5,098 bases of DNA, from assembly GCA_002404345.1 (NCBI GenBank), contig DHJN01000155.1, positions 9,553 through 14,650 on the forward strand. Reading direction: 5' to 3'. This DNA comes from Actinobacteria bacterium UBA4719. GTDB taxonomy: Bacteria; Actinomycetota; Actinomycetes; Actinomycetales; Dermatophilaceae. Below the pieces are notes generated by a model. It had not been told where the DNA came from, searched no databases, and saw nothing but the letters and a program-made list of their open reading frames with translations. The translations under genes were made by a program, and so were the position numbers. Positions 1-4,943 of this stretch are shown here, piece after piece (position 1 is the stretch's first letter; every line of letters starts with the position of its first letter).

Positions 1-498
1 ATGGCGGTGGACTACCCGCTGACCATGCGCCACCGGGACGGGACGCTGACCGACGTCCTATACAACGCCTCGGTCTACCGCGACGCCAAGGGCAACGTGC
101 TCGGCGTGTTCGCCGCCGCACGCGACGTGACCACACAGAAGCAGGCCTTCGAGTCCGCCCGGAGCATGATCGAGTCGAGCCTGGACTCACTGGTGTCGAT
201 CAGCCCCGAGGGCAAGATCACCGACGTTAACGAGGCCACGGTCAAGGTCACGGGCGTCCCCCGCGACAAGCTGATCGGGACCGACTTCTCCGACTACTTC
301 ACCGAACCCCAGAAGGCCAGCAGGATCTACCAGCGGGTGTTCGCCGAGGGGATGGCCGTCGACTACCCGCTGACCATGTGCGACCAGGACGGGACGCTGA
401 CCGACGTCCTGTACAACGCCTCGGTCTACCGCGACACCAGCGGCAACGTTCTCGGCGTGTTCGCCGCCGCACGCGATGTGACCAAACAGAAGCAGGCC
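1..498 (+). repeat. Intragenic tandem duplication of the PAS module (copies 1-147 and 352-498)
   Basis: Nucleotides 1-147 and 352-498 align without gaps at 135/147 positions, and the encoded 49 residues match at 43. The period is 351 nt (117 codons), the size of one PAS repeat. Only the second half of the left unit is inside the window, so more copies may lie upstream. The similarity extends through synonymous sites, which indicates a recent duplication or gene conversion rather than fold conservation alone. Confidence 0.9.
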
Positions 499-672
499 CA
501 GCAGGAGATTGCCGCGCAGCAAGGCAAGGAGCTGGGGCGGCTGGCAGAGCTCGAGCGGTTCCAACGGTTGACAGTTGGGCGTGAGCTCAAGATGATCGAG
601 TTGAAGAAGGAGATCGAGTATCTCAGGATGCTCGGCTTGGGTGAGCGAGGCGAGTCCAGTGGGGAGCGCTGA
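1..672 (+). CDS. Multi-PAS sensor protein, C-terminal part (5' end outside window)
   Basis: This is the 3' part of a cytoplasmic PAS-domain sensor. Visible residues 1-49 are the second half of one PAS fold (DGTLTDVLYNASVYRD, then GNVLGVFAAARDVT). Residues about 50-167 are a complete second PAS domain (SISPEGKITDVNEA, GVPRDKLIGTDFSDYF, and the same ending). Residues about 165-208 are a predicted coiled coil ending ELERFQRLTVGRELKMIELKKE, a tail I recognise from PAS proteins that sit next to signalling partners. No HisKA/HATPase, GGDEF, EAL or other output domain follows. The ATG at position 1 is probably internal: the same Met-Ala-Val-Asp-Tyr recurs mid-domain at residue 118, so the gene should continue upstream. 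The ligand cannot be told from the sequence. The stop codon lies 4 nt before the preferred start of the response-regulator gene, suggesting co-translation and a shared pathway. Confidence is high for PAS and low for the exact signalling output. Confidence 0.9.
   Translation: MAVDYPLTMRHRDGTLTDVLYNASVYRDAKGNVLGVFAAARDVTTQKQAFESARSMIESSLDSLVSISPEGKITDVNEATVKVTGVPRDKLIGTDFSDYFTEPQKASRIYQRVFAEGMAVDYPLTMCDQDGTLTDVLYNASVYRDTSGNVLGVFAAARDVTKQKQAQQEIAAQQGKELGRLAELERFQRLTVGRELKMIELKKEIEYLRMLGLGERGESSGER
661..666 (+). promoter_or_regulatory. Ribosome binding site for the response regulator
   Basis: GGGGAG lies 10 nt upstream of the ATG at 677, inside the last codons of the PAS gene. It favours the ATG at 677 over the in-frame GTG at 641, which has no comparable purine-rich site at proper spacing and would add 12 low-complexity residues before the receiver fold. 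Confidence 0.6.
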
Positions 673-676
673 TTCG

Positions 677-1093
677 ATGGTTGTGGAGCACGCCGGCGTT
701 GCCGAGCCACGGCCGAAGAAGATCCTTGTGGTCATCGAGGACGACCCAGACGTTCAGTCTCTGATAGAGGCTATCTTTTCCATGGATTCCCGCTTCACCG
801 TGGCTCGCATGGCGGAGTCCGCCGAGGATGCCCTTGAGGCGGCGCAAGCGACAGCGCCGGAGATCATCGTGCTTGATCACGGCCTGTCCGGAGAGCTGAC
901 CGGCCTCGATGCGGCGCCGAGGCTCAAAGAACTGGCTCCGCAGGCGAAGATCATTCTGTTCACTGCCCATGCCGAGCTCCAGGCCCGAGCTGACGATGAG
1001 CCCGCTATTGACGCGTTCTTGCTCAAGACCGAGTCCGCGCAGCTCCTACCCGTGGCTCAGCAGCTGACCGGTTTGGGCGCGCCGCCCAGCTGA
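677..1093 (+). CDS. Single-domain response regulator (CheY-like receiver)
   Basis: This 138-residue protein is almost entirely one receiver domain (about residues 14-132). Visible hallmarks, numbered from the ATG at 677, are the beta1 segment KKILVVIEDD with acidic residues E21-D22-D23, the phospho-acceptor D67 in IIVLDHGL, the switch threonine T96 in IILFTAH, and the conserved lysine K117 in FLLKTE. All residues needed for phosphorylation and Mg2+ binding are present. No DNA-binding or enzymatic output domain follows, so it probably acts by protein-protein contact or as a phosphate shuttle. It starts 4 nt after the PAS gene, so the two proteins are likely expressed together; a PAS-to-receiver partnership is inference. 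Compared with the PAS gene it uses more A/T-ending codons (ATA, TCT, TTT near its start), a mild difference. An alternative GTG start at 641 would overlap the PAS gene and give 150 residues. Confidence 0.9.
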   Translation: MVVEHAGVAEPRPKKILVVIEDDPDVQSLIEAIFSMDSRFTVARMAESAEDALEAAQATAPEIIVLDHGLSGELTGLDAAPRLKELAPQAKIILFTAHAELQARADDEPAIDAFLLKTESAQLLPVAQQLTGLGAPPS

Positions 1094-1123
1094 CGTCGCC
1101 CCTCCGCCCAGCTGACTTCCCCC
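1082..1123 (+). repeat. Imperfect 22-bp direct duplication at the response-regulator stop codon
   Basis: CCGCCCAGCTGAC occurs at 1082-1094 and again at 1104-1116, a period of 22 nt, with partial similarity continuing to about 1123. The first copy contains the response regulator's stop codon. The whole 1095-1150 stretch is C-rich with short runs of C, and I see no gene in it. Confidence 0.7.
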
Positions 1124-1148
1124 CGCCGTCCCCTCCGCCCTCGCCCCA

Positions 1149-1209
1149 TCTCGTGAGGTCGCACTAACCGACTCAACGAAGTCTCCTTGAGTCGATTCGT
1201 GCGACTTCA
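1149..1209 (+). repeat. 61-bp imperfect palindrome, copy 1 (upstream of the nuclease-like gene)
   Basis: Arms at 1154-1176 and 1187-1209 are 23 nt each and pair at 20 Watson-Crick positions plus one G-U, around a 10-nt loop. The sequence from 1149 to 1209 recurs at 2231-2291 in the same orientation with 50/61 identical bases and no indels. The identical blocks are TCTCGTGAGGTCGCA (15 nt) at the left end and AGTCGATTCGTGCGACTTCA (20 nt) at the right end; most differences are near the loop. It lies 55 nt after the response-regulator stop and 89 nt before the nuclease-like gene. It could be a mobile-element end, a regulator operator or a hairpin terminator; there is no T-tract after it. Confidence 0.9.
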
Positions 1210-1219
1210 TCGCACGAAT
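1195..1219 (+). repeat. Perfect 10-bp inverted repeat with 5-nt loop overlapping palindrome copy 1
   Basis: ATTCGTGCGA (1195-1204) is followed by a 5-nt loop and its exact reverse complement (1210-1219). The left stem is also part of the right arm of the larger palindrome, so the two hairpins cannot form together. Copy 2 of the palindrome does not have this extra arm. No T-run follows it, so a classical intrinsic terminator is not supported. Confidence 0.75.
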
Positions 1220-1298
1220 GCCGCGTCCGTTTCACTCGGGCCGGTTCGCGCCTGTGGATGACGCCACGATGAACTCTTGATTCGGGCAGTCTCCGTCT

Positions 1299-2207
1299 AT
1301 GCCACACCGAACTCCATTGCCGCCAGAGCTGGGCCGCCGACCGTTCACGGTTGCCGAGGCGACAAAGGTGGGCCTCGGAGAGGGGCGTCTGCGCGATGTC
1401 CAGCTGTCTCGTCCGGCTCACGGTGTGCGTCGGCTGGGACCCGCCGAGAGTCTGGCCCAGCTTGCCGAGGCCACAAGGTTGGTGCTCCCGGTCGGCAGCG
1501 CCTTCTCGCACCTCACGGCCGCTCGCATTCTGCGGCTGCCCGTTCCTCGTCGCTGGGCGCCGACAGAGCCCTTGGACGTCATGAACATCACAGCCGCCCC
1601 AAAGATTCGCCGAGCCGGTTGTGCCGGACACCGTGGTCTGGAGTCCAGACGGGTGGTGCAGCGCAACGGTATGCGCGTCGTGAGCCCTGAAGACACGTGG
1701 TGCGATCTCGTGGCGACTGAAGCCCTGGATCTGGACGAGCTCATCGTGCTGGGAGACGAGGTCGTCCACTACCGGCGCGGCATCTCGTCTGCCCTCCTGG
1801 ACGAGGCCGTCCGGCGACGGCGGGGCGGGCGGGGCAGACGGCTCATGGCTGAGGCACTGCCCCACCTGAGGCCACATAGCAACTCGCCGATGGAAACGAG
1901 GGCGCGTCTGCTCTTCCTGCGCGGCGGGTTGCCGGAGCCGGAGCTCTACGTCGTCATCAACGACCGGTCCAGCGGCCAGTGGCTGTCGGACTCGGACTTC
2001 GTCTGGCGCGAGCAGAGGGTCGTGGCCGAGTTCGACGGCGACCATCACCGCACGGATCGGCAGCAATGGCAGAACGACGTGGCCCGATGTCAGAACCTCC
2101 AGGACGACGGATGGGCTTTCATGCAGCTGACCTACGCCGCGGTGATGGTCCATCCCCGAAACCACGCGACGGTCAGCCGGCTGCGCCGGTTGCTCGGGCT
2201 CTCGTGA
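1299..2207 (+). CDS. AbiEi-like winged-helix plus DUF559/Vsr-like endonuclease-fold protein
   Basis: The 302-residue product matches the layout of a large actinobacterial family annotated as AbiEi-type antitoxin-domain or DUF559 proteins. Residues about 14-48 resemble the N-terminal winged helix (RRPFTVAEATKVGLGEGRL). Residues about 60-165 form the middle domain (GSAFSHLTAARILRLP; GMRVVSPEDTWCDLV). Residues about 195-285 look like a Vsr/PD-(D/E)xK-type fold, with E199 in SPMETRARLLF, D233 in SDSDFVW, E244-x-D246 in VAEFDGDHH, H249, and the late GW at 271-272. These candidate catalytic residues look intact, so nuclease activity is possible but unproven. No AbiEii nucleotidyltransferase toxin gene is adjacent, so a type IV toxin-antitoxin role is not supported here. 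The ATG at 1299 has no strong Shine-Dalgarno, but it places the winged helix right after a short Pro-rich lead. The gene stands alone between two copies of a 61-bp palindrome, and its stop codon lies in a partial third copy. Confidence 0.85.
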   Translation: MPHRTPLPPELGRRPFTVAEATKVGLGEGRLRDVQLSRPAHGVRRLGPAESLAQLAEATRLVLPVGSAFSHLTAARILRLPVPRRWAPTEPLDVMNITAAPKIRRAGCAGHRGLESRRVVQRNGMRVVSPEDTWCDLVATEALDLDELIVLGDEVVHYRRGISSALLDEAVRRRRGGRGRRLMAEALPHLRPHSNSPMETRARLLFLRGGLPEPELYVVINDRSSGQWLSDSDFVWREQRVVAEFDGDHHRTDRQQWQNDVARCQNLQDDGWAFMQLTYAAVMVHPRNHATVSRLRRLLGLS

Positions 2208-2229
2208 AGGCGCAACACTCAACCTCAAG
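2199..2229 (+). repeat. Partial copy of the palindrome's left arm, containing the nuclease gene stop codon
   Basis: Positions 2199-2229 match 2230-2260 at 24 of 31 bases, a direct repeat with period 31. The shared start CTCTCGTGA supplies the last codons (Leu-Ser-stop) of the nuclease-like gene. Only the left arm is present; no matching right arm follows before the full copy begins at 2231. Confidence 0.7.
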
Positions 2230-2230
2230 C

Positions 2231-2291
2231 TCTCGTGAGGTCGCAACAATCGACTCAAAACGGCCCCCATCAGTCGATTCGTGCGACTTCA
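2231..2291 (+). repeat. 61-bp imperfect palindrome, copy 2 (downstream of the nuclease-like gene)
   Basis: Arms at 2236-2258 and 2269-2291 pair at 18 of 23 Watson-Crick positions plus one G-U, around a 10-nt loop. It is in the same orientation as copy 1, displaced by exactly 1082 nt. It lies 23 nt after the nuclease-like gene and 69 nt before the end of the convergent CNNM gene, so a transcription-stopping hairpin acting in both directions is one possible role. Confidence 0.9.
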
Positions 2292-2298
2292 CCGGTGT

Positions 2299-2347
2299 GG
2301 GCGGGGGCGCGGCTGGGGGACGCGGGAGCTGGGCGGGGGGGCGCGGG
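2299..2347 (+). other. G-run tract with G-quadruplex potential between convergent genes
   Basis: Seven runs of three or more G lie on the plus strand at 2299-2301, 2303-2307, 2315-2319, 2324-2326, 2331-2333, 2335-2341 and 2345-2347, separated by loops of 1 to 7 nt. The tract fills most of the gap between palindrome copy 2 and the stop codon of the convergent gene. No gene is seen here. Quadruplex formation is predicted only from the pattern of runs. Confidence 0.6.
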
Positions 2348-2360
2348 TCGGTATGCCGCG

Positions 2361-3398
2361 TCAGCGCTGGCTGGAGTCCGTGACCTCGCCGACAAGCTCC
2401 TCCAGCACGTCCTCGAGGAACACCACGCCGCTCACACCGCCCTCGGGGTCGACGACCCGGGCCAGATGGGCTCCGGTGAGCTGCATCGTGGCCAGAACGT
2501 CCTCGACCTCGTCGCCGGACCGCACGGTGGCCAGACTCCGCACCAGCTTGATCGGCACCGGCGCGCGGCGCAGGGCGTCATCGGCATACAGGATGTCCTT
2601 CAGGTGCAGGTAGCCAGCGACCTCGCCCGCGGCATCGGTGATGACGAAGCGGGAGAACCCATGTTTGGCCACCAGCCGTTCGACGTCGTCCGGAGTCGCG
2701 CCGAAGGTCAGGGTCACCAGCTGACTGAGCGGCACGGCCACGTCGCCGGCAACCCGGTCGCTGAACTCGAGCGCCCGCCGCGCCAGACCATGGCGGCTGG
2801 TCTCGATCAGGCCCTCACGATGGCTCTCGGCGACGATGAACTGGACCTCATCGGCAGTGAAAGCCGAGGTGAGCTCGTCCTTAGGCTCGATGCCAAGCAC
2901 CCGGACCATGGCCTTGGCCAGCCCCTCCATCAGCCGGATCACCGGACGCAGCGCCCTGCTGACGTACAGCAACGCGGGCGCCAGAAGCAGAGCCGCCCGG
3001 TCGGGACCGGCGATAGCGAGGTTCTTGGGGACCATCTCGCCGACGACGACGTGCAGGTAGGCCACGATCAACAACGCGACCGCCAACGCGATCGGGCGGC
3101 TCAGTGAGTCCGAAAGGCCGAGCCCGAGCAGCCCCGGCGTAATCATCTCGTGCAGCGCCTCCTCGGCCACCGCGCCGAGTCCGACCGAACAGAGCGTGAT
3201 CCCCAGCTGAGCGGTGGCCAGCAAGGACGCCACCTGCTCCAGCGCCTCAAGACTGACCTTGGCCCGCTTGCTCCCGGCCACAGCCAGCGGCTCAAGCTGT
3301 GAGCGCCGGGCGGTCATCACAGAGAACTCGGCGCCGACGAAGAACGCGTTGCCCAGCAGCAGGAAGAGCGAGAGCCAGAGGGCGACGGAGTGGCTCAT
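2361..3398 (-). CDS. CNNM/CBS-domain membrane protein without CorC_HlyC domain (hemolysin-family, Rv1841c-like)
   Basis: This 345-residue protein is the second gene of a two-gene operon. It has an N-terminal CNNM (DUF21) membrane domain at about residues 1-170, with hydrophobic segments near 5-28, 57-78, 102-121 and 136-156. Conserved features are E24 in the first helix, GITLCSVGLG at 66-75 and GEMVPK at 120-125. A CBS pair follows, about 217-270 and 283-340, ending GVSGVVFLEDVLEELVGEV. The protein stops right after the CBS pair, so the C-terminal CorC_HlyC domain found in many relatives is absent. Characterised CNNM/CorB/CorC proteins are Mg2+ transporters whose CBS pair binds ATP-Mg; the older name hemolysin (TlyC) is a family label, not a demonstrated function. 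Its ATG overlaps the TGA of the upstream paralogue by 4 nt, which implies translational coupling and perhaps hetero-assembly. Length and pairing recall M. tuberculosis Rv1841c (from memory). Confidence 0.92.
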   Translation of the reverse strand: MSHSVALWLSLFLLLGNAFFVGAEFSVMTARRSQLEPLAVAGSKRAKVSLEALEQVASLLATAQLGITLCSVGLGAVAEEALHEMITPGLLGLGLSDSLSRPIALAVALLIVAYLHVVVGEMVPKNLAIAGPDRAALLLAPALLYVSRALRPVIRLMEGLAKAMVRVLGIEPKDELTSAFTADEVQFIVAESHREGLIETSRHGLARRALEFSDRVAGDVAVPLSQLVTLTFGATPDDVERLVAKHGFSRFVITDAAGEVAGYLHLKDILYADDALRRAPVPIKLVRSLATVRSGDEVEDVLATMQLTGAHLARVVDPEGGVSGVVFLEDVLEELVGEVTDSSQR

Positions 3399-4789
3399 CC
3401 GACGTCACCTCCGCGCGGCCGATGGGTCGACCGGATCCCCTCAAGGTGACCGGACTCACCGGACTCACTGGGCTCACCGGACTCGTCAGAGTCGCCCGGG
3501 AGCGGGGTGAACCGAAGCCGGTCGACGCGACGGCCTTCCATGGCGTCGACGCGCAGGCTCCATCCGGTCACGGATACCTCATCGCCGACGACGGGCACCC
3601 GCCCGAGGCACGCCATGACATAGCCGCCGACCGTCTCGTATGCCGGTCCGTCCGGGACCGGCGCACCCAGCCGGTCGCGCACCTCGTCGGGTCTCCAGAG
3701 ACCGGGCACCGTCCAGGATCCGTCGGTGCTGATCCGTCCCGTGGTGCGGGATCGGTCGTGCTCGTCGCTGACCTCGCCGACGATCTCCTCGATGACGTCC
3801 TCGAGGGTCACGATGCCTGAGGTACCGCCGTACTCGTCCACGACCACGGCCATCTGGTGGCTGGCTCCGCGCAACAACAGCAGCAACGGGTCGAGCCGGA
3901 TCGTCTCGGGCACCATCAGCGCCTGGACCATGAGCGCCGAGACCGGCACGTCCTCGCGGCGGTCATGAGGAACGGCGATGGCGCGCTTGACGTGGACCAA
4001 GCCGTCGATGTCGTCCCAGTCCTCGCCGATGACGGGGAACCGGGAGTGACCCGTCCGGCGGGCCAGCCTCACGACGTCCTCGGCGGCCGCGGTTCGCTCG
4101 ACTGGGGTGCAGCGAACCCGGGCCGTCATGACATCGGCGGCGGTGCGGTCACCAAAGTTCAGCGATCGGGTCACCAGCCGGGCTGTGTCCTGGTCCATGG
4201 TGCCCGCCTCGGCCGAACGACGGACCAGGGACGCGAGCTCCTGAGGGGTTCGGGCACCGGAGAGCTCCTCCTGCGGGGTGATGCCAAAAGCCTTGAGCAC
4301 TAGGTTCGCCGAGCCGTTGAGAAGGATGATGAGGGGCTTGGTGACCACCGAGAAGACGCGTACGGGCAGTGCGACGAGCTTGGCTGTCCGAAGCGGCGCC
4401 GAGATGCCGAGGAACTGCGGCAGCAGCTCGCCGAACAGCATCGAGAAGAGCGTCGCGAGGACCAGCGCCACGGCTGTGGCCGAGTGCTCGACCGCCGAGG
4501 CCGGGACACGCGCGGCCGCCAGGGGGGTGCGCAGCAGCCTGCCGATCGAGGGCTGGGCCAGATAGCCGAGAACCAGCGTGGTCAAGGTGATGCCGACCTG
4601 GGAGGCGGACAGCTGGGTCGAGAGCTGGCGCAGGGAAGCGAGGACCGGCTTGGCGCCGGCGTCCCCCTGCTCGATGGCCTTCTGGACCGTTGTCTTGTCC
4701 AGGGCCACGAACGCGAACTCCGCGGCGACGAAAACGGCGGTCCCCATGGTCAACCCCACGCCGGCAAGAACCAGCAACCACTCCGTCAT
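3395..4789 (-). CDS. CNNM-CBS-CBS-CorC_HlyC membrane protein (hemolysin-family, Rv1842c-like)
   Basis: The 464-residue product is the first gene of the minus-strand operon. It has a CNNM (DUF21) membrane domain at about residues 1-172, with E24 in the first helix and GITLTTLVLGYLAQPS at 66-81. A CBS pair spans about 219-270 and 286-340, with the diagnostic VVVDEYGGTSGIVTLEDVIEEIVGEV. A CorC_HlyC domain follows at about 350-430, then a polar Ser/Glu-rich tail (431-464). By family knowledge it should act in the inner membrane in Mg2+ or other divalent-cation transport, with the CBS pair as the nucleotide sensor; substrate and direction are not shown here. One oddity is GELLPQ at 120-125, where the paralogue next door and many relatives have GE..PK. 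The ATG at 4789 has only a weak GGTGG ahead of it. A four-codon frame (Met-Val-Ala-Leu-stop, 4797-4783 region) overlaps the start but is probably chance. The gene overlaps its partner by ATGA. Confidence 0.93.
   Translation of the reverse strand: MTEWLLVLAGVGLTMGTAVFVAAEFAFVALDKTTVQKAIEQGDAGAKPVLASLRQLSTQLSASQVGITLTTLVLGYLAQPSIGRLLRTPLAAARVPASAVEHSATAVALVLATLFSMLFGELLPQFLGISAPLRTAKLVALPVRVFSVVTKPLIILLNGSANLVLKAFGITPQEELSGARTPQELASLVRRSAEAGTMDQDTARLVTRSLNFGDRTAADVMTARVRCTPVERTAAAEDVVRLARRTGHSRFPVIGEDWDDIDGLVHVKRAIAVPHDRREDVPVSALMVQALMVPETIRLDPLLLLLRGASHQMAVVVDEYGGTSGIVTLEDVIEEIVGEVSDEHDRSRTTGRISTDGSWTVPGLWRPDEVRDRLGAPVPDGPAYETVGGYVMACLGRVPVVGDEVSVTGWSLRVDAMEGRRVDRLRFTPLPGDSDESGEPSESGESGHLEGIRSTHRPRGGDVG
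3408..3412 (-). promoter_or_regulatory. Shine-Dalgarno site for the second CNNM gene
   Basis: On the minus strand GGAGG (3412 to 3408) lies 9 nt before the ATG at 3398, inside the last codons of the upstream CNNM gene. It supports this start and re-initiation at the ATGA overlap. Confidence 0.75.
3450..3485 (+). repeat. 9-bp tandem repeat encoding the Ser/Gly/Glu tail of the upstream CNNM protein
   Basis: Four consecutive 9-nt units occur at 3450-3458, 3459-3467, 3468-3476 and 3477-3485, with consensus CCGGACTCA; the first two are identical. Read on the minus strand they encode the acidic, Ser/Gly-rich segment near residues 438-449 of the upstream CNNM protein. The unit length is a multiple of three, so copy-number change would not shift the frame. 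Confidence 0.75.
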
Positions 4790-4798
4790 AGTGCCACC

Positions 4799-4804
4799 AT
4801 CTTA
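4799..4804 (-). promoter_or_regulatory. Possible -10 element (TAAGAT) for the CNNM operon
   Basis: TAAGAT on the minus strand matches four of six bases of the sigma70-type TATAAT. It ends 9 nt before the ATG at 4789, so transcription would begin at or just before the start codon and the message would be nearly leaderless, a common situation in actinobacteria and consistent with the weak ribosome binding site. No convincing -35 is seen. The same hexamer recurs in the second 31-bp unit (4830-4835). This is a weak inference. Confidence 0.25.
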
Positions 4805-4883
4805 GGGCGGGACGACCGATCCGTTTGCGATCTTAGGGCGGGACGACCGATCCGTTTGCGATGAGGGCGGGACGACCGATCCG
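4799..4883 (+). repeat. 31-bp tandem repeat (two perfect copies plus one shortened) in the divergent promoter region
   Basis: Units at 4799-4829 and 4830-4860 are identical over all 31 nt. A third, at 4861-4883, is 2 nt shorter in its first part and stops after the shared core. The 20-nt core AGGGCGGGACGACCGATCCG occurs exactly at 4804-4823, 4835-4854 and 4864-4883, with centre spacings of 31 and 29 nt, close to three helical turns, so the cores sit on nearly the same DNA face. The array begins 9 nt before the start codon of the CNNM operon and ends 60 nt before the ABC gene. The layout fits an iterated regulator-binding site or a slippage-prone minisatellite. Confidence 0.9.
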
Positions 4884-4932
4884 GTGGCAGTCACCTGGCG
4901 TGAGCGTGGTTGGCTATTCGCATGAAGCCATC

Positions 4933-4939
4933 GGGGAGG
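4933..4939 (+). promoter_or_regulatory. Shine-Dalgarno site for the ABC ATPase gene
   Basis: GGGGAGG ends 4 nt before the ATG at 4944. The spacing is slightly short but this is the only strong purine-rich site nearby, and it fixes the start. An ATG at 4922 is out of frame with the ABC gene. Confidence 0.65.
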
Positions 4940-4943
4940 CCAC

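Noticed and set aside
641..676. A GTG start at 641 for the response regulator
   Set aside because: It would overlap the PAS gene and add 12 residues outside the receiver fold; the ATG at 677 has a better-spaced GGGGAG site.
187..735. A minus-strand open frame (182 codons) opposite the PAS gene
   Set aside because: The translation is low-complexity Leu/Gly/Val-rich sequence that repeats because the PAS repeats beneath it do; no start signal or family resemblance.
1299..2207. A complete type IV (AbiE) toxin-antitoxin system
   Set aside because: No AbiEii nucleotidyltransferase gene is next to it, and the protein carries a nuclease-like C-terminal domain instead of a plain antitoxin C-terminus.
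1173..2270. A long minus-strand open frame (365 codons) antisense to the nuclease-like gene
   Set aside because: Its product is rich in Arg, Pro, His and Gln with no recognisable domain, and it mirrors a plus-strand gene with clear domain motifs. Long antisense frames are common in GC-rich DNA.
1149..2291. CRISPR array or integron interpretation of the palindromes
   Set aside because: There are only two full repeats, separated by a whole gene, with no regular short spacers and no cas or integrase gene. The 61-bp element has no attC-type core that I can recognise.
2235..3107. A plus-strand open frame (290 codons) opposite the second CNNM gene
   Set aside because: Its product is His/Gln/Arg/Asp-rich with no domain, and the opposite strand encodes a well-supported CNNM/CBS protein.
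4783..4797. A four-codon upstream frame (ATG GTG GCA CTA TGA, minus strand) overlapping the CNNM start
   Set aside because: It has no ribosome binding site, and tiny frames like this arise often by chance; kept only as a remark.
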